From the NCBI GenBank assembly GCA_030037185.1, contig JASHRR010000440.1, positions 1-20,730 of the forward strand: 20,730 bases of DNA. The letters run 5' to 3'. The notes beneath the pieces were generated by a model that was not told the origin of the DNA, made no database searches, and saw only the letters and a program-made list of their open reading frames with translations. Made by a program: the position numbers and the translations under genes. Source of the stretch: Xanthobacteraceae bacterium (GTDB lineage Bacteria; Pseudomonadota; Alphaproteobacteria; Rhizobiales; Xanthobacteraceae). Below, in pieces: positions 6,780 through 15,379 of this stretch (its first letter is position 1; each line of letters starts with the position of its first letter).

Positions 6780-7949
6780 ATGACGGGCGGAATGATTTTG
6801 CTCCTGACCGCGATCCTCGCGGCGGCCGAGCCGCTCACAATCAAAATCGGATATGTGGGCCGTGCCGAGAAGAACGCAACCATCTCGCTCGTCGACTATC
6901 CCCCTGATAATGATGGTGTTGCAGGTGCGCGCCTGGCGCTCGAAGATAACAACACGACAGGGAAATTTCTCAACCAGCAGTTCCTGCTTGAGGAGGCGCG
7001 CGTCAAGGAGGGAACAGATCCGACCGACATCGTTCGCCAGTTGGCCGATCGCGGCATCTCGTTTTTCATTATCGATCTTCCCGCCGATATGCTGCTGAAA
7101 GCCGCCGACGCAGGACGCGGGCGCGGTCTCGTTTTCTTCAATGCGGGTGCGATCGATGACCGGTTGCGCGAGGAAGATTGCCGCGCTGACGTGATCCATA
7201 CCGCGCCGACGCGTACCATGCTGGCCGACGGTCTCGCGCAATATCTGGTGTTCAAACGCTGGCTGCGATGGCTGCTGGTGGTCGGCTCGCACGAGCCGGA
7301 CAGCCTGTTTGCCGACGCGCTGCGCCGCGCCGCCGGGCGGTTCGGGGCCAAGATCGCCGAGCAGCGCGTGTTCGAAGACACCGGAGGCGCACGTCGCACC
7401 GACAGCGGCCTCGTGCAAATACAGCGCCAGATCCCGTTGTTCACGCAAGGAGCTGCCGCCTATGACGTGCTGGTGGCGGCCGACGAAAGTGAGGTATTCG
7501 CCTCCTACCTGCCGTATCGAACACGCGATCCGCGTCCAGTTGCTGGATCGGCCGGGCTTGTGCCAAAGAGCTGGGATGCCGCTCATGACCAGTGGGGCGC
7601 GAGCCAGCTGCAGAACCGTTTCATGCAACTCTTCTCGCGACGAATGACCGCGCTCGACATGCAGGCCTGGTCAGCCGCCCGAATGATTGGCGAGGCCGCC
7701 GCACGGGTCGGGTCGGGCGATCCGCAGACCATACTCGCCTATATGAAGGGACCGGATTTTGCGCTCGCCGCATTCAAGGGACAAAAACTCACGCTGCGCG
7801 ACTGGAACCTGCAGCTGCGGCAGCCTATTCTTCTCGCGGACGGCCGCACCATCGTCTCAGTGTCGCCTCAGGAAGGGTTTTTACATCAGTTCTCGGAACT
7901 CGATACCCTGGGCATTGATCGCCCTGAAACGAAATGCCGGCTCAAATAG
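6780..7949 (+). CDS. PQQ-dehydrogenase-associated ABC transporter substrate-binding protein (branched-chain type I fold)
   Basis: A periplasmic type-I binding protein of the family found with PQQ-dependent alcohol catabolism clusters (TIGR03863-like). From ATG 6780 the protein is 389 residues with a short hydrophobic signal (MILLLTAILAAAEP) followed by LTIKIGYVGRAEKN. Family-like stretches include DNNTTGKFLNQQFLLEE, QLADRGISFFIIDLPAD and WSAARMIGEAA. The frame is open upstream to 6651, but that stretch is not signal-like, so the later ATG is preferred. The ligand is unknown, and no permease or ATPase gene lies in this window, so it either pairs with a transporter elsewhere or acts as a maturation factor. 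It starts ~180 bp after the IscB relic and is divergent from the mfn genes. Confidence 0.8.
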   Translation: MTGGMILLLTAILAAAEPLTIKIGYVGRAEKNATISLVDYPPDNDGVAGARLALEDNNTTGKFLNQQFLLEEARVKEGTDPTDIVRQLADRGISFFIIDLPADMLLKAADAGRGRGLVFFNAGAIDDRLREEDCRADVIHTAPTRTMLADGLAQYLVFKRWLRWLLVVGSHEPDSLFADALRRAAGRFGAKIAEQRVFEDTGGARRTDSGLVQIQRQIPLFTQGAAAYDVLVAADESEVFASYLPYRTRDPRPVAGSAGLVPKSWDAAHDQWGASQLQNRFMQLFSRRMTALDMQAWSAARMIGEAAARVGSGDPQTILAYMKGPDFALAAFKGQKLTLRDWNLQLRQPILLADGRTIVSVSPQEGFLHQFSELDTLGIDRPETKCRLK

Positions 7950-7975
7950 CGATGAAAACACATCTGCGGGGTCGC

Positions 7976-7994
7976 GCCCGCGCTTGTCGCGGGC
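7976..7994 (+). terminator. GC-rich hairpin after the substrate-binding protein gene
   Basis: gcccgcg (7976-7982) pairs perfectly with cgcgggc (7988-7994) around a five-base loop, 27 bases after the stop codon. No T-run follows, so this may be an mRNA-stabilising or attenuating hairpin rather than a classic intrinsic terminator. The remaining bases before the next gene at 8064 hold nothing I recognise. Confidence 0.4.
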
Positions 7995-8063
7995 ACACCC
8001 GTCTTACCCTGCCTCTCCTCCCCCGCATCGGCAGGACAGGGGGCAGCGCGGACGGCGACGACC

Positions 8064-9080
8064 ATGATTCGGCCTAGGTTCGTCATCGCCCGAACGCACT
8101 CCGGCAAAGCGACGCGGCGATGCGCCATCGCCGGGGTTTGCGCCGTGTTCGTACTCGCTGGCGACGCAAAGGCCTATAAGGCCTACGTGTCGAACGAGAA
8201 AAGCAATACCATTTCCGTCATCGATACTGCCGAAAGGAAAGTGGTCGGCACCATCAAGGTCGGGCAGCGGCCGCGAGGCATCGCCATCACCAGGGATCAG
8301 AAATATGTCTTGGTGGCAGTGGGCGATGACGACACGATCCAGATGATCGATACCGCCAGCAACCGCATTGTCGACACGCTGCCTTCGGGCCCGGACCCGG
8401 AGCTGTTCACCGACGATCCGTCGGGTCGGCTCCTCTACGTGGCGAACGAGAACGACAACACGGTGACGATCATCGACATCGAGCGACGCGTGCGGCTTGG
8501 CGATGTCGAGGTCGGAGTCGAGCCGGAAGGGATGGGATTGAGTCCGGATGGCAAGATTTTGGTGAACACCTCCGAAACCACCAACATGGCGCATTTCATC
8601 GACACTGCCACGCGCCAGATCGTTGCCAATATCCTGGTCGATGCGCGGCCGCGCTTCGCCCAGTTCAAGAACGACGGCTCGGAGTTGTGGGTGTCGTCGG
8701 AGATCGGCGGCACGGTGAGCATCATCGATCCAGTCAAGCGCGTAGTGAAACGCAGGATCAATTTCGCCATTCCCGGCATGCGCCAGGAAGCCATTCAGCC
8801 GGTGGGCATCGCGATCACGCAGGATGGCAAGACCGGTTTCGTGGCGCTTGGTCCGGCCAATCGCATCGCCGTGATCGATGGCACCACCCACCAGGTGCAG
8901 AAGTATCTGCTGGTCGGCCAGCGCGTTTGGCATATGGCGTTTACGCCGGACGAGAAATATCTTCTCACTACGAATGGCGTCTCGAACGACGTGTCGGTCA
9001 TCGATGTCGCAGCCCTCAAGGTGATTGATACAGTTCAGGTCGGCGAGCTGCCGTGGGGCGTGGCAATTTCGCAACGCTGA
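8064..9080 (+). CDS. YVTN-family beta-propeller protein of PQQ-dependent catabolism clusters
   Basis: A 338-residue exported beta-propeller. An N-terminal signal (CAIAGVCAVFVLAGDAKA, residues ~20-37) is followed by about seven repeats of the YVTN type, each with a form of SNTISVID, then KVVGTIKVGQRPRG, then DQKYVLV; clear examples are YVSNEKSNTISVIDTAE, YVANENDNTVTIIDIE and TTNGVSNDVSVIDVA. This matches the PQQ-associated repeat family (TIGR03866-like) that accompanies quinoprotein alcohol dehydrogenases. Its exact role is unknown; propellers of this kind bind proteins or small molecules in the periplasm. It sits 115 bp after the substrate-binding protein gene, same strand, probably in one transcription unit. 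Confidence 0.85.
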   Translation: MIRPRFVIARTHSGKATRRCAIAGVCAVFVLAGDAKAYKAYVSNEKSNTISVIDTAERKVVGTIKVGQRPRGIAITRDQKYVLVAVGDDDTIQMIDTASNRIVDTLPSGPDPELFTDDPSGRLLYVANENDNTVTIIDIERRVRLGDVEVGVEPEGMGLSPDGKILVNTSETTNMAHFIDTATRQIVANILVDARPRFAQFKNDGSELWVSSEIGGTVSIIDPVKRVVKRRINFAIPGMRQEAIQPVGIAITQDGKTGFVALGPANRIAVIDGTTHQVQKYLLVGQRVWHMAFTPDEKYLLTTNGVSNDVSVIDVAALKVIDTVQVGELPWGVAISQR

Positions 9081-9118
9081 CAAGGCGCGATTGCGCGGCC
9101 GAGGGCGGAAAGCACGCG

Positions 9119-9736
9119 ATGAAAACTCTCAGGCTTTTGGTTTTGACGACCGCCATGCTCGGGGCCGCAATGCACCTTGCTGCGGCCGCTGATCCGCGTT
9201 ATCCCGACTGGCCGTGCGTTCAGGCCAAAGTGCCGGAGCTCTCGATCGCGGCCGTGTGGGACGGCCCATCGACCGAACAGGCCCAGCAGGTCTGGCAGGA
9301 CGATCCCACCATCGGCAACCTCGTCGCACGCCTGGCGGCGCGGCGCATTCCAATGGAGGAAGCACAAAAGAATATTGAGGATTTCCTTGCGGCTGCGGGC
9401 GCGGCAAAAGCCGAAAGGGGCGTGCTGCTTTTTGCGGGACTTTTCGAAACGCTCAACCATCAACGCAGCGAGGTCATGAACGGGCTCGAACGGCTGCAGC
9501 GACGCCAGAAGGAACTCGCCGACCGCATCAAAGCCGAGGTCGCGTCGTTGCGGGAATTGCAGGACAAATCCGAGCAGGATCAGGCCAAGATCGACGAACT
9601 CAACAGCGGGATCGAGTGGAGCACGCGCATTTACGACGATCGGCGCAAATCGGTTAGCTACGCCTGTGAGGTGCCTGTCATTATCGAACGCCGGCTGTTT
9701 GCACTCGGCCGCACGATCCGGCAGGGCCTGGAGTAG
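9119..9736 (+). CDS. Conserved-type periplasmic protein with coiled coil, xox cluster, function unknown
   Basis: A 205-residue protein from ATG 9119, which follows ggcggaaag at ribosome-binding distance and begins with a good signal peptide (KTLRLLVLTTAMLGAAMHLAAAA). An in-frame ATG at 9053 lies inside the preceding propeller gene and lacks a signal, so it is rejected. After the signal come DPRYPDWPCVQAKVPELSIAAVWDGP, then helical sequence, then a long charged heptad-like stretch (about residues 125-178: NGLERLQRRQKELADRIKAEV and onward) that should form a coiled coil. Two cysteines (WPCVQ and YACEV) could pair. I do not recognise a named domain. Its position directly after the propeller suggests a structural or maturation role for the quinoprotein system. 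Confidence 0.75.
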   Translation: MKTLRLLVLTTAMLGAAMHLAAAADPRYPDWPCVQAKVPELSIAAVWDGPSTEQAQQVWQDDPTIGNLVARLAARRIPMEEAQKNIEDFLAAAGAAKAERGVLLFAGLFETLNHQRSEVMNGLERLQRRQKELADRIKAEVASLRELQDKSEQDQAKIDELNSGIEWSTRIYDDRRKSVSYACEVPVIIERRLFALGRTIRQGLE

Positions 9737-10087
9737 AGCCAGGAACTCGTGGGCGGTTGTTGCGGTCGCGGACGTCCCTGCGGCGTTGGCGTTTTTGCCC
9801 ATGTCTGTGTTTTGGCCTCGGCTGGAGGTGGGCCGGTCCGCCAACTCACGCGTCTGCCGCGGGTGCATCAGCCTCCGTCCACTTTGATCCGGCCACAGCG
9901 GCAGGGCCTACGTCGAGCGGAGGCGGTGGCGACTTTTGAGGAGTTGCAAGACCGCAACGTCGTCCGATCGGCTGCTGGGCTTATCTTCAGAGATCTGTGG
10001 GGGATGCCCTCTCGGTGCCGGTCCAAGCGGCAATCCGCTCGCGTGCGGTTGAGTCGATCGCCGAGCAAGTTTCGTCTCGCCGGAACC
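9737..10087. other. Intergenic region between convergent genes, no gene seen
   Basis: These 351 bases separate the convergent coiled-coil and CXXCW genes. All frames either break or show atypical composition, and none resembles a family I know. It is unusually long for a gap in this compact cluster, so it may be a remnant of a lost gene or insertion, but no motif supports this. Confidence 0.5.
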
Positions 10088-10654
10088 TCAGTCCGCAGCA
10101 GCCGGTGCCGGCCGCGCGTCGGCGACTGGCAACAGCGCCTCAGACCATCCGTCGGTGCCCTCGGGATACCACCCGACATTGGTATAACCCATGGCGAGGA
10201 TGCGCTTGGCCGCGTTCCACGACATCCAACAGTCGCGGAGACAGTAAATTACCAGGAGTTTTGTGCGGTCGCCGCCGGTGACACGCTCAAGGTTTTGACG
10301 CAGATAAGCTTCAGTGACGGGCGCAAGTTCGCCGTACCCGGTATCCGGGAGCCAGATGCTCCCCGGGATATCCGATCTCGGACGGTCGCGCCAGACCGTG
10401 CCAGGCGGCAGATTGGGGGGCCGCGGCGCGCGCGGCATCACGTCAACGAAAATCGCAGTTTTGTCCTGCCACAGCGCCTCGGCCTGCGCGGTCGTCAAAA
10501 CGCGAGCACCGGCAAGTGTTGCCGGAGTGGGCGCGCGATAATTGGTGTTGCGATAGCCCGCAGGCTCTGGCGTCGTCTCATCGCCGCGAACGCCGGGGCA
10601 TAAAAACGCCGCCAGTCCCAGGATCACCGTCAAGATAGCGCAAGATCTTATCAT
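10088..10654 (-). CDS. Rhodanese-like PQQ-dependent-catabolism-associated CXXCW motif protein
   Basis: A 188-residue periplasmic protein with signal peptide (IRSCAILTVILGLAAFLCPGV) and a rhodanese-like fold. The landmarks are AIFVDVMPRAPRP, DIPGSIWLPDTGYGEL and the motif YCLRDCWMSWNAAKR, with Cys138, Cys142 and Trp143 (I count three residues between the cysteines). This matches the TIGR03865-type family found with quinoprotein dehydrogenases; thiol chemistry or redox maturation of cytochrome or dehydrogenase partners is a common suggestion but unproven. Its ATG overlaps the stop of the upstream XoxJ gene in an ATGA arrangement, so it is the last gene of a xoxF-xoxG-xoxJ-CXXCW operon. Confidence 0.85.
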   Translation of the reverse strand: MIRSCAILTVILGLAAFLCPGVRGDETTPEPAGYRNTNYRAPTPATLAGARVLTTAQAEALWQDKTAIFVDVMPRAPRPPNLPPGTVWRDRPRSDIPGSIWLPDTGYGELAPVTEAYLRQNLERVTGGDRTKLLVIYCLRDCWMSWNAAKRILAMGYTNVGWYPEGTDGWSEALLPVADARPAPAAAD

Positions 10655-11532
10655 TTCGCCGGTGCGTCGGGAGGGATGAGTTGATCGTTTTCGTCCAGCA
10701 AGGGTACGCCAAAGCCGATCAGCAGCCGGTTTAACTCAGCCCGGTTCTCGGCAATCAGGCGATTGAGCAGCCGCTTCCAATTCTGGTCCGTCGGGCGAAC
10801 TCCCATGCCGATGCGAAATACCAGCGGTGGACCGCCGGATTCCTTAAGCAGCGGTGTGACGCGCATCGGCGGACCCGCCTGCTTCGCGTAGTAACCGGCC
10901 ATCGGTCCCCACAGGACGCCGATGTCGATCTCACCGCTTGCGAGGTCCCGCAACATTGCCGAGGCCGAGGAATCCACGCGGGTATCGACGACCAGCGGAT
11001 AGGGCTTGGCTCTGCGCATCAGGCCATCGGCGGCGAGATAGGTTGCCGGCGGCGTGCCGGCAACGATGCCGACGCGCTTGTCCCTAAGCCGCGGGTCGGA
11101 AAGTGTATCAATGTCGTCGAGCCCGGAGTTCGGCTTGATGACCAGTGCATACGCAGTCCGATAGTATGGATTGGTGCTCTGTACCAGTTCGTCGCCTTGC
11201 GGAAACCCCGGGATCAGGTCGCAGCGATGGGCGCCAAGCGTGTTGCGCACGAACCCGGTCGCCTGCGGATACCAAGCATAAGCAAGCGTCTTGTGGAGCT
11301 TCTCAGCCAGCATTTCCGCGATCCTGTTCTCAAATCCTTCACCTTTGTCATTCGAGAACGGGAGGTTGTTGGGATCGGCGCAAACCCTCAGCACCTTCGG
11401 ATCGATGAGTTCAAGCTCCGCATTGATCCCTGCTCCTTGGGCGCGCGGCCGCTCGCTCGCGGCAACCACCAAGCCCGCGCAAACCATCGCCCCGGCCAGC
11501 ATTGCGGGGACGGATTTCGCCGTCATTGCCAT
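10651..11532 (-). CDS. xoxJ: XoxJ, quinoprotein dehydrogenase-associated periplasmic binding protein
   Basis: A 293-residue periplasmic solute-binding-fold protein with a signal peptide (residues ~8-32) and the family landmarks LRVCADPNNLPFSNDKGEGFENRIAEMLA, WYPQATGFVRNTL, CDLIPGFPQGDELVQSTNPYYRTAYAL and GEIDIGVLWGPMAGYYAKQ. It belongs to the MoxJ/XoxJ family, which is needed for methanol dehydrogenase activity and is thought to help activate the enzyme rather than import a solute. ATG 11532 has AAGGAG at ideal distance. It lies between xoxG (55 bp upstream) and the CXXCW gene (4-bp overlap), which supports XoxJ over a transport role. Confidence 0.88.
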   Translation of the reverse strand: MAMTAKSVPAMLAGAMVCAGLVVAASERPRAQGAGINAELELIDPKVLRVCADPNNLPFSNDKGEGFENRIAEMLAEKLHKTLAYAWYPQATGFVRNTLGAHRCDLIPGFPQGDELVQSTNPYYRTAYALVIKPNSGLDDIDTLSDPRLRDKRVGIVAGTPPATYLAADGLMRRAKPYPLVVDTRVDSSASAMLRDLASGEIDIGVLWGPMAGYYAKQAGPPMRVTPLLKESGGPPLVFRIGMGVRPTDQNWKRLLNRLIAENRAELNRLLIGFGVPLLDENDQLIPPDAPAK

Positions 11533-11587
11533 CGGCGCTCCTTAATCGAATCGATCTCCCAATCAATCGACTCGAATTTTTTAACTT

Positions 11588-12115
11588 TTAAGGCTTGAAG
11601 CCCATGCAGGCATCTTCAGCCTTGGCAAAAGCCTCCGGCCTGTCGTCGTGCTTGTCGGGCCGTACGCGCCCGACCGCGTCATTGGCGCGAGCGCGCAAGT
11701 AAACATAGATATCGTCAATGTAGCACATCACATTCCGATTAGCGCCGAACGCCGGCATGACGTTGTCTTGCGAGGTGGTGACGTTTTTGCGGCCGCTCGC
11801 GACAATGCCGAGAAAGTCGGAATAGCTGATCCGTTTAAGCGAATCCTTCAACGCCGGCGCAAAACTCGATCCGTCTCCGGCGGGACCGTGACAGACGTGG
11901 CACTCCGAGTGATAACGACGAAATCCCGAATAGGTGTACCAGTCGACCGCGCCATCCTCTTGCACTTTGTAGGTCGGATTGCCGTTCTTGTCGAAATACT
12001 TGCCATCCTCGGAACTCGCCGCGGTCGGATCGCCCGAACCGTCAGCATATGTGGCGCCAGTCCCACAAACCAGCGTCAACGCGGTCAGCCCTACCGCAAC
12101 AACGCGAATTTCCAC
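11588..12115 (-). CDS. xoxG: XoxG, c-type cytochrome electron acceptor of XoxF
   Basis: A 175-residue exported monohaem cytochrome. After a signal peptide (VVAVGLTALTLVCGTGATYA), the haem site CHVCH is at residues 72-76, the likely axial methionine is Met120 in VMPAFG, and two further cysteines occur at 131 (NVMCYIDDIYVYL) and 170 (DACMGFKP), the four-cysteine pattern of methanol-metabolism cytochromes (TIGR03874-like). It accepts electrons from XoxF in the periplasm. The start is GTG 12115 with GGAGGA eight bases upstream. It lies directly after xoxF in the same direction. Confidence 0.9.
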   Translation of the reverse strand: MEIRVVAVGLTALTLVCGTGATYADGSGDPTAASSEDGKYFDKNGNPTYKVQEDGAVDWYTYSGFRRYHSECHVCHGPAGDGSSFAPALKDSLKRISYSDFLGIVASGRKNVTTSQDNVMPAFGANRNVMCYIDDIYVYLRARANDAVGRVRPDKHDDRPEAFAKAEDACMGFKP

Positions 12116-12160
12116 CAGGCGTTTCCTCCAGGGCGATTGTGGCTGCGACCGCTCAACGAC

Positions 12161-12192
12161 CTGCCGGCGCGACTCGGGGCGCGCGCCGGCAG
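12161..12192 (-). terminator. Strong hairpin between xoxF and xoxG
   Basis: ctgccggcgcg (12161-12171) pairs perfectly with cgcgccggcag (12182-12192) around a ten-base loop, just after the xoxF stop. With no T-run it is best read as an mRNA stabiliser or partial terminator that lets xoxF transcript outnumber xoxG/xoxJ. Confidence 0.6.
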
Positions 12193-12204
12193 CCGTTGTT
12201 ATCC

Positions 12205-14007
12205 TCAGGGCAGCGCAAACACGGTGAGCTGGCCGCCAAGTGCGGTATAGTTGCTCAAGGCCGCGTAGCCGCCCACCGCACCTAAGCCGTCCGTTGGGTT
12301 GGTAAGCCCGGCTGCAAGGCCGATGCCGGCCCAGCCGCCGACGCCGGAGAGCACCGCCACGTACTGCTTGCCCCGATGCTCGTAGGTCATCACGTTGCCG
12401 ATGATGCCGGACGGCGTCTTGAACTTGTAAAGCTCCTTGCCGGTCTTGGCGTCAACGGCCTTCAGATAGCCTTCCAGCGTGCCATAGAACACCACGCCGC
12501 CAGCGGTCGACAGCGCGCCGGACCACACCGAGAACTGCTCTTTGTTCGACCACACGATCTTGCCGGTCTTGCCGTCCCAGGCAATGAAATTGCCCATGTT
12601 GGTCTCGCCTTGCGGCGGATACATCGACAGCGTCGCCCCCACATAGGGCTGGCCCGCCGTGTAGCTCACCTTGAACGGCTCGTAATCCATGCACACGTGG
12701 TTGGTCGGCACATAGAACAGTTGGGTGTCCGGCGAGTAGGTCGCCGGCTGCTCGTCCTTGCTGCCAAGGGCGGCAGGGCAAATGCCCTTACTATTGTGAT
12801 CTTCGCCGTTCTGATCTGTCGAGTACTGCGCCACAACCCTCGGACGGCCGTAATTGGGCGACGATTTGTCCATATCGACGCCGGTGGTCCAATTGACCTT
12901 CGGGTCGAATTTCTCCGCCACCAGAAGCTCGCCACTGTCGCGGTCGAGGGTATACCCCAAGCCGTTGCGGTCGAAGTGGGTTAGCAATTTTCGCGCCCGA
13001 CCGCCGATCTGTTGATCGGTGAGGATCATCTCGTTGATGCCGTCGTAGTCCCACTCATCGTGGGGCGTCATCTGGTACACCCACTTGGCAACGCCCGTAT
13101 CGGGGCTTCTGGCGAAGATGCTCATTGACCATTTGTTGTCGCCGGGTCGCTGCTTGGGGTTCCACGTCGACGGATTGCCGGAGCCGTAATACACAAGGTC
13201 AAGCGACGGATCGTACGCCAGCCAGCCCCACGTACAGCCGCCGCCGATCTTCCATTGGTCGCCTTGCCAGGTCGCCAAGCTGGAATCTTTTCCAACCGGC
13301 TTTCCGAGCGACGTGGTCTTTGCCGGATCAAACAATATCTGGTCGTCAGGCCCCTCCGAGTAGGCTCGCCACGCCTGCCTGCCCGTCTTTATGTCGTACG
13401 CGGTGACGTGGCACTGCACGCCGAACTCTCCGCCCGAAATGCCGACAAGCACCTTGTCCTTGACCACCAGAGGCGCGGAGGTCCCGGTTCCGCCCTTGCC
13501 CGGATCGCCGTCCTTGGCCGACCATTCAACCTTGCCGGTCTTCGCATCGAGCGCAACGAGGGTGGTGTCAGCCTGATGCAGAAAGATTTTGCCATCTCCA
13601 TAGGACAAGCCGCGGTTGACGGTGTCGCAGCACATCACCGGGATGACGCTCGGATCCTGCTTGGGCTCATACTTCCAAAGGATCTTGCCATCGTTGTTGA
13701 GGTCGAGCGCGAACACATTGTTCGGAAACGGCGTGTGCACATACATCACGTCGCCGACCACCAGCGGCGCACCCTCGTGGCCGCGCAAGACACCGGTGGA
13801 AAACGTCCACGCCACCTGCAGCTTACCGACGTTGGCGGCGGTGATCTGCTTGAGCGTCGAATGCCGCGTGTTGGCATAGTTTCCTGTCGGCATGACCCAC
13901 TGCTTGGCGTCCTGCGACAGCTTGCTCAGTTCTTCGTTGGCGTAGACGGAACCGGCGGCCAACATCGCCGTCGTAGTCAGTGCAGTACCGATGAGAAATT
14001 TTCGCAT
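12205..14007 (-). CDS. xoxF: XoxF, lanthanide-dependent PQQ methanol dehydrogenase
   Basis: A 600-residue periplasmic eight-bladed propeller quinoprotein oxidising methanol, with signal peptide [20 protein letters not shown]. The vicinal disulfide over PQQ is Cys126-Cys127 ([10 protein letters not shown]). Metal ligands expected from the family are Glu194 (SGGEFGV), Asn278 (GSGNPSTWN), Asp320 and the extra Asp322 in [11 protein letters not shown]. That second Asp two residues after the catalytic one marks the lanthanide-using Xox type; calcium-dependent MxaF has Ala there. Several propeller-repeat tryptophans ([24 protein letters not shown]) are seen. ATG 14007 follows GGGAGGA; an in-frame upstream ATG at 14061 lacks a signal and is rejected. 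N-terminus and overall look suggest the widespread XoxF5 clade, which a tree would confirm. First gene of the xoxFGJ-CXXCW operon. Confidence 0.96.
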   Translation of the reverse strand: MRKFLIGTALTTTAMLAAGSVYANEELSKLSQDAKQWVMPTGNYANTRHSTLKQITAANVGKLQVAWTFSTGVLRGHEGAPLVVGDVMYVHTPFPNNVFALDLNNDGKILWKYEPKQDPSVIPVMCCDTVNRGLSYGDGKIFLHQADTTLVALDAKTGKVEWSAKDGDPGKGGTGTSAPLVVKDKVLVGISGGEFGVQCHVTAYDIKTGRQAWRAYSEGPDDQILFDPAKTTSLGKPVGKDSSLATWQGDQWKIGGGCTWGWLAYDPSLDLVYYGSGNPSTWNPKQRPGDNKWSMSIFARSPDTGVAKWVYQMTPHDEWDYDGINEMILTDQQIGGRARKLLTHFDRNGLGYTLDRDSGELLVAEKFDPKVNWTTGVDMDKSSPNYGRPRVVAQYSTDQNGEDHNSKGICPAALGSKDEQPATYSPDTQLFYVPTNHVCMDYEPFKVSYTAGQPYVGATLSMYPPQGETNMGNFIAWDGKTGKIVWSNKEQFSVWSGALSTAGGVVFYGTLEGYLKAVDAKTGKELYKFKTPSGIIGNVMTYEHRGKQYVAVLSGVGGWAGIGLAAGLTNPTDGLGAVGGYAALSNYTALGGQLTVFALP

Positions 14008-14452
14008 CCCATTCCTCCCTCTGAGGTTACCGAGAGGGTGTTCCGATGCGGGCAACCCCACATGTGCCCGATCTCGGCACCAACCCTTGCCTTGGGAAGC
14101 ATCTCCGGCAGCGTGTCACGGCCTGCGGGGTGCGAGGACCATTTTTCTCTCGGACTCGCATGACCTACGAAAGAAACGCCGACACTCCCGAACCAGCCGA
14201 CGTCCTTGAAGCCGGAAACTATTACCGATACTATGCCCGCAGTTTTGGGGGCGCAACAGAAAATGACGCCGGCGGTTGACGGCGACTGCGCCCATTTGCT
14301 TCACAAATCGTCACGATATCGCCTTAATGTCGATCCGATGCGGATTTGGAATGAGGACCGTCGACCATTTCACCATCTGCGGTGGCGCGTGCGCAACGGC
14401 CGTGTCTCGCAGCAAACATACAGGTCGCTTGCGCAGGTGCGTCCGTGCTCTC
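14008..14452. promoter_or_regulatory. Divergent control region between xoxF and the metallo-hydrolase gene
   Basis: About 445 bases separate the divergent starts (fewer if the hydrolase begins at an earlier ATG). It must contain the xoxF promoter. Visible items are the xoxF ribosome-binding site, the inverted pair ccctc/gagggt close to the xoxF start (14026-14049), and a ttgac hexamer near 14275 on the plus strand that could be a -35 element. No operator can be assigned with confidence. Confidence 0.4.
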
Positions 14453-15376
14453 GTGAAAGAGTTCGCGCTCGCCATCGTGGTGCTGTTTGGATTGATTTGT
14501 CTTGCTCGCCCACAAGCGCCCGGCACGGCGCTTGAGATTACCCAAATAGCTGCCGGGGTTTTCGTACACTTTGGCGTCAATGAATTGATGACCGCCGAGA
14601 ATGAAGGCGCCATTGCCAATGTCGGTTTCGTCGTCGGCGATGAGGCGGTCGCGGTGATCGATACCGGCGGCAGCGTGCGCGAGGGCGGCCGGCTACGCGC
14701 TGCGATCCGCGCCGTCACGGGAAAACCGATCCGCTACGTGATCAACACCCATGCGCATCCGGATCATGCGTTCGGCAATGCCGCCTTCGCCCAGGAGGGT
14801 GCGCTGTTCGTGGGCCACCGCAATTTGCCGCGTGCGCTTGCGGTGCGTGGGCCGTTCTACCTTAATGCATTCCGGCGCACCATGGGAGACGTCCTCGATA
14901 ACGTGGAGCTTATTGCCCCGCAGCACCAGATCGCCGGTGAGGAGAATCTCGATCTCGGCAATCGCGTCCTCAGGCTTCAGGCCTGGCCAGTTGCTCATAC
15001 GGATAACGACCTCACGGTTCTGGACGAGGCGACGCAAACGCTGTTTACCGGCGATCTCGTGTTTTTGCGGCATATTCCGGTCGTTGACGGCAGCCTGCCG
15101 GGCTGGCTGGCGGCGCTCGCGCCACTTGCCCGCATTCCGGCTAAGCGTGCGATCCCTGGGCATGGACCGGCGGCCGCATGGCCGGCGGCGCTTGACGACG
15201 AACGCCGGTACCTCGAACGTCTGGCGGCGGACTGCCGCGCGCTGATCGCGCGCGGGACGCCGCTTGCAGCCGCAGCGGCAACCGCCGGTCTCTCGGAAAA
15301 ATCACGCTGGGAGCTGTTTGAGGAGTATAATGCCCGCAATGCGACGGCAGCTTTCGCCGAATTGGAATGGGAGTGA
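14453..15376 (+). CDS. Quinoprotein relay system metallo-beta-lactamase-fold hydrolase
   Basis: A metallo-beta-lactamase-fold protein of the family that accompanies PQQ dehydrogenases together with a SoxYZ-like carrier (TIGR04559-like relay hydrolase). The metal motif HAHPDH (His100, His102, Asp104, His105 from the chosen start) is intact, with further ligand candidates in WPVAHTDNDLTV, FTGDLVF and IPGHGP. I prefer GTG 14453 because it puts a hydrophobic signal (EFALAIVVLFGLICLA) at the N-terminus, giving 307 residues. The frame is open upstream to 14276, and ATGs at 14330 and 14351 are alternatives. Substrate unknown; it is thought to act with the SoxYZ-like protein encoded 3 bp downstream. 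Confidence 0.85.
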   Translation: MKEFALAIVVLFGLICLARPQAPGTALEITQIAAGVFVHFGVNELMTAENEGAIANVGFVVGDEAVAVIDTGGSVREGGRLRAAIRAVTGKPIRYVINTHAHPDHAFGNAAFAQEGALFVGHRNLPRALAVRGPFYLNAFRRTMGDVLDNVELIAPQHQIAGEENLDLGNRVLRLQAWPVAHTDNDLTVLDEATQTLFTGDLVFLRHIPVVDGSLPGWLAALAPLARIPAKRAIPGHGPAAAWPAALDDERRYLERLAADCRALIARGTPLAAAAATAGLSEKSRWELFEEYNARNATAAFAELEWE

Positions 15377-15379
15377 CTC

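Noticed and set aside
8004..9083. 359-codon minus-strand open frame opposite the propeller gene
   Set aside because: Antisense shadow produced by the repeated propeller coding sequence; the plus frame has a signal peptide and YVTN repeats.
9749..10603. 284-codon plus-strand open frame across the gap and opposite the CXXCW gene
   Set aside because: Arg/Pro-rich antisense artefact; the minus strand there encodes a recognised family.
12205..14007. Calcium-dependent MxaF methanol dehydrogenase
   Set aside because: The extra Asp322 (WDYDG) marks the lanthanide XoxF type, and no mxaI is present nearby.
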